This document shows, in pieces, positions 5,901 through 7,601 of a stretch of 7,601 nt of DNA (position 1 is the stretch's first letter; each line of letters opens with the position of its first letter). Origin of the DNA: DATEMK01 sp035275625 (lineage in GTDB: Bacteria; Bacteroidota; Bacteroidia; AKYH767-A; OLB10); the NCBI GenBank assembly GCA_035275625.1, contig DATEMK010000058.1, positions 1 to 7,601 on the forward strand, read 5' to 3'. A program made the position numbers and the translations under genes. The notes below the pieces were generated by a model. It was not told where the DNA came from and made no database searches. It was given only the letters and a program-made list of their open reading frames with translations.

Positions 5901-6851
5901 TCAATTCTCATGAAACAACGAATCCACAAATTCAAATTTATTAAACACCTGCAAATCTTCCATCTTCTCCCCTACTCCAATATATTTAACAGGAATTTTA
6001 AACTGATCCGAAATTCCTATTACTACTCCGCCTTTTGCTGTGCCGTCAAGCTTTGTAAGAGCAAGTGCATTCACTTCGGTGGCAGCAGTAAATTGTTTTG
6101 CCTGTTCAATGGCATTTTGTCCTGTTGATGCATCCAGCACAAGCAATATTTCATGCGGGGCATCAGGAATCACTTTCTGCATCACTCTTTTTATTTTTGA
6201 AAGTTCACTCATCAGGTTTATTTTATTGTGCAGCCTTCCTGCTGTATCAATGATGATTACATCCACCTCCTGCGCCACACCAGATTTGACAGTATCAAAA
6301 GCGACTGAAGCAGGGTCGGCCCCCATACCCTGTGTTACTAACGGCACACCCACCCGCTTTGACCAGACAGTCAGCTGATCAACTGCAGCCGCACGAAAAG
6401 TATCAGCGGCACCCAGTAAAATTGTCTTGCCTTCTTCTTTTAACTGGTAAGCAAGCTTCCCGATAGTAGTTGTTTTGCCAACGCCATTTACGCCCACTAC
6501 CATAATCACATAAGGCTTGCTTTTAATGTCAACCAGCTCACCGTTTTTAGAGTTGATTTCATTTTCAGTAAGCAAACCTGTTATTTCATCCTTCAGCAGT
6601 TTATTTAATTCGGCAGTGGTCACAAATTTATCTTTAGCAACTCTTTGCTGCAAACGGTCAATTATCTTTAATGTGGTATTCACCCCGATATCCGCTGAGA
6701 GTAAAATCTCTTCCAGCTTATCCAGCACTTCATCATCAACTTTTGATTTTCCGATGACTGCTTTGGTAACTTTCGAAAAAAAACTTTCCCGGGTCTTTGA
6801 TAAGCCTTCGTCAAGACTTTGCTTTTTTTCTTTGGAGAATATTTTAAACAT
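5901..6851 (-). CDS. ftsY: Signal recognition particle receptor FtsY
   Basis: FtsY is the membrane-associated SRP receptor GTPase. It docks ribosome-SRP complexes at the SecYEG translocon and releases cargo on paired GTP hydrolysis with Ffh. The N domain (about 15-100, four helices, with DEVLDKLEEILLSADIGV at 40-57) is followed by the G domain with all GTPase motifs: P-loop GVNGVGKTT at 120-128, the insertion-box DTFRAAAVDQL at 150-160, DTAGRLHNK at 202-210, TKLDG at 266-270, and the closing GVGEKMEDL at 292-300. The DTFRAAA word together with GVGEKMEDLQVF identifies FtsY rather than Ffh, and no M domain is present. At 316 residues it lacks the long acidic A domain of E. coli FtsY; only a short basic/amphipathic start (MFKIFSKEKK) remains for membrane contact, as in other Bacteroidota. 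It lies 33 bases downstream of the HepT-like gene and 4 bases upstream of the exported-protein gene. No clear promoter is seen in the 33-base gap. Confidence 0.98.
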   Translation of the reverse strand: MFKIFSKEKKQSLDEGLSKTRESFFSKVTKAVIGKSKVDDEVLDKLEEILLSADIGVNTTLKIIDRLQQRVAKDKFVTTAELNKLLKDEITGLLTENEINSKNGELVDIKSKPYVIMVVGVNGVGKTTTIGKLAYQLKEEGKTILLGAADTFRAAAVDQLTVWSKRVGVPLVTQGMGADPASVAFDTVKSGVAQEVDVIIIDTAGRLHNKINLMSELSKIKRVMQKVIPDAPHEILLVLDASTGQNAIEQAKQFTAATEVNALALTKLDGTAKGGVVIGISDQFKIPVKYIGVGEKMEDLQVFNKFEFVDSLFHEN

Positions 6852-6884
6852 CAGCGAATGTGAATCTGTACTGGTTACTAATAC

Positions 6885-7238
6885 CTAACTTATATTTTGC
6901 TCATTGATTATTTCTTCGATTTGCATTTTGAATACAGGTAAATGGACAGAGATAATTCGAAAAATAATATCAGGTTCAATACCGTAATATTCATGAACAA
7001 GAGTATGTCTTAAAGCAGAAATTACATCCCAGGAAACCTCTGCATGTTTTTCTTTAAGCTGACTAGTTAAATGATAAACAGCTTCGCCAATAATTTCCAA
7101 TTGCTTGATACTTGCAAACCTTGTTTTAGAATCAAAACGGAAATCTTCTATTGAAATACCTGCTGTATATTTTTCAATTTCGCTGATGGCTTCCTTTATG
7201 TGTTGAAGCCTTGCATAATCCTTAGGCTTTTCTTTCAT
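6885..7238 (-). CDS. hepT: HepT-like toxin of a MntA-HepT (HEPN/MNT) toxin-antitoxin pair
   Basis: This is a 117-residue HEPN-family protein (DUF86/HepT). HepT toxins are small all-helical RNases that work as dimers. The diagnostic RX4HXY motif is intact: R77, H82 and Y84 in RHTLVHEY. In characterised systems the arginine and histidine form the RNase site, and the tyrosine is AMPylated by the partner nucleotidyltransferase to silence the toxin. IKQLEIIGEAVYHL at about 44-57 is also typical of the family. The ATG at 7238 is chosen because it gives the normal HepT N terminus (MKEKPKDYARLQHIKEAI); a start at 7277 would add 13 atypical residues and increase the overlap. It overlaps the 3' end of the nucleotidyltransferase gene by 17 bases in another frame, which supports coupled translation. 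All key residues are present, so the toxin is probably functional. Confidence 0.9.
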   Translation of the reverse strand: MKEKPKDYARLQHIKEAISEIEKYTAGISIEDFRFDSKTRFASIKQLEIIGEAVYHLTSQLKEKHAEVSWDVISALRHTLVHEYYGIEPDIIFRIISVHLPVFKMQIEEIINEQNIS

Positions 7239-7518
7239 AAAAAAGCTTTCTTTCACTAAGAACAAAAGGCAAAACATATTTTGATACAGAATCCATTGTC
7301 AGAAGATCAATTTCTTTACCGGTAATTTTTTTTAGATCTACATACATCTGAATAAATTCAATACCTATTGGTTTAGATTTATCAAGTTCTATTAATAAAT
7401 CAATATCGCTTGAGGAATTTTCTTCGTGCCTCGCATAGGAACCAAACAAATAAGCTTTCAAAACTGGTTTCGTTTTAAAATAATCTGAAATCTTATTTAT
7501 AAATTCTTCTCTATACAT
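7222..7518 (-). CDS. mntA: MntA-like nucleotidyltransferase antitoxin
   Basis: This is a 98-residue minimal nucleotidyltransferase (MNT, DNA polymerase beta-like fold). The GSX10DXD motif is complete: GS at 26-27 in LFGSYAR, then D38 and D40 in SSSDIDLLIE. A third acidic residue, D71 in KEIDLLTMD, completes the metal-binding triad. MntA-type proteins neutralise HepT by transferring AMP from ATP to the toxin's motif tyrosine. The ATG at 7518 gives a full-length domain and is preceded on the coding strand by a run of A residues, common before Bacteroidota starts. It is the first gene of the pair and overlaps the hepT-like gene by 17 bases. MNT proteins also occur without toxin partners, but the adjacent HEPN gene settles the role here. 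Confidence 0.9.
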   Translation of the reverse strand: MYREEFINKISDYFKTKPVLKAYLFGSYARHEENSSSDIDLLIELDKSKPIGIEFIQMYVDLKKITGKEIDLLTMDSVSKYVLPFVLSERKLFYERKA

Positions 7519-7525
7519 TTTTTTT

Positions 7526-7555
7526 TAAAATTATTAATGATGCTTTAAAAACAAA
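7526..7555 (-). promoter_or_regulatory. Possible promoter of the toxin-antitoxin pair
   Basis: Read on the - strand, TTTG (7555-7552) is followed after 18 bases by TAATTTTA (7533-7526), which matches 7 of 8 positions of TAnnTTTG when scored as TAnnTTT plus a final A. The spacing is close to that described for Bacteroidota promoters. The predicted start of transcription would lie only a few bases before the ATG at 7518, so the transcript would be almost leaderless. The TTTG lies in the tail of the adjacent hairpin, which weakens the call. Confidence 0.25.
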
Positions 7556-7584
7556 AAGCTTCCTTCAAAAAGAAAGAAGCTTTT
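7554..7584. terminator. Bidirectional rho-independent terminator-like hairpin
   Basis: AAAAGCTTCCTTC (7554-7566) pairs with GAAAGAAGCTTTT (7572-7584) through 12 of 13 positions (one C/A mismatch), around an AAAAA loop. On the + strand it is followed by TTTTATTTCATTTTT; on the - strand the stem runs into TTTTTGTTTTT. It could work in either direction. Because all genes to its left here are on the - strand, it most likely ends an unseen leftward gene beyond 7601, making the toxin-antitoxin gene the start of a new unit. The remaining bases to 7601 hold no gene that I can support. Confidence 0.7.
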
Positions 7585-7601
7585 ATTTCATTTTTATTTT
7601 A

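Noticed and set aside
6040..6888. Two long serine/cysteine-rich open frames on the + strand (6040-6378 and 6517-6888) opposite ftsY.
   Set aside because: They are antisense shadows of ftsY; the serine- and cysteine-rich composition is the usual product of reading such a gene backwards.

Overview
The window looks like a chromosomal segment from a member of the Bacteroidota, probably an environmental relative of the Sphingobacteriia/Chitinophagia/Flavobacteriia. The evidence is: AT-rich DNA; almost no Shine-Dalgarno sequences before the genes; TAnnTTTG-type promoter words; small lineage-type secreted proteins whose signal peptides end in ...SQN or ...AAAQN; a short FtsY without an acidic N-terminal domain; and ftsY lying close upstream of rimO. 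Taxonomy is inferred from these features, not from a database search.

Left part (1-3560, + strand): the distal end of a peptide-type ABC importer operon. It holds the 3' end of a family 5 solute-binding protein gene, then two permease genes (DppB/OppB-like and DppC/OppC-like) with gaps of 24 and 15 bases. No ATPase gene is in view. Both permeases are much longer than the family norm. The extra length sits in extracytoplasmic loops after the first membrane helix and, in the second permease, in an insertion that seems to add two membrane helices.

Middle (3561-4045): a 102-base spacer with a heptamer repeat overlapping the end of the permease gene and promoter-like words, then a small secreted-protein gene that converges on rimO.

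Right part (4046-7518, all on the - strand, so transcribed from right to left): a MntA-type nucleotidyltransferase antitoxin and a HepT-type toxin with overlapping frames, then ftsY (signal recognition particle receptor), an unrecognised exported protein, and rimO (methylthiotransferase for ribosomal protein S12). The short gaps suggest one transcription unit, with a translation/secretion housekeeping core (ftsY, rimO) and a toxin-antitoxin pair directly in front of it. A strong palindrome of repeat-like appearance lies just before the rimO start and may hold its ribosome binding site. The far right edge (7519-7601) has no gene; it holds a terminator-like hairpin and a possible promoter for the toxin-antitoxin pair.

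No CRISPR array, tRNA, rRNA, transposase or obviously new multi-gene system is visible. The points most worth a second look are the enlarged permeases, the toxin-antitoxin pair in the ftsY cluster, and the palindrome before rimO.
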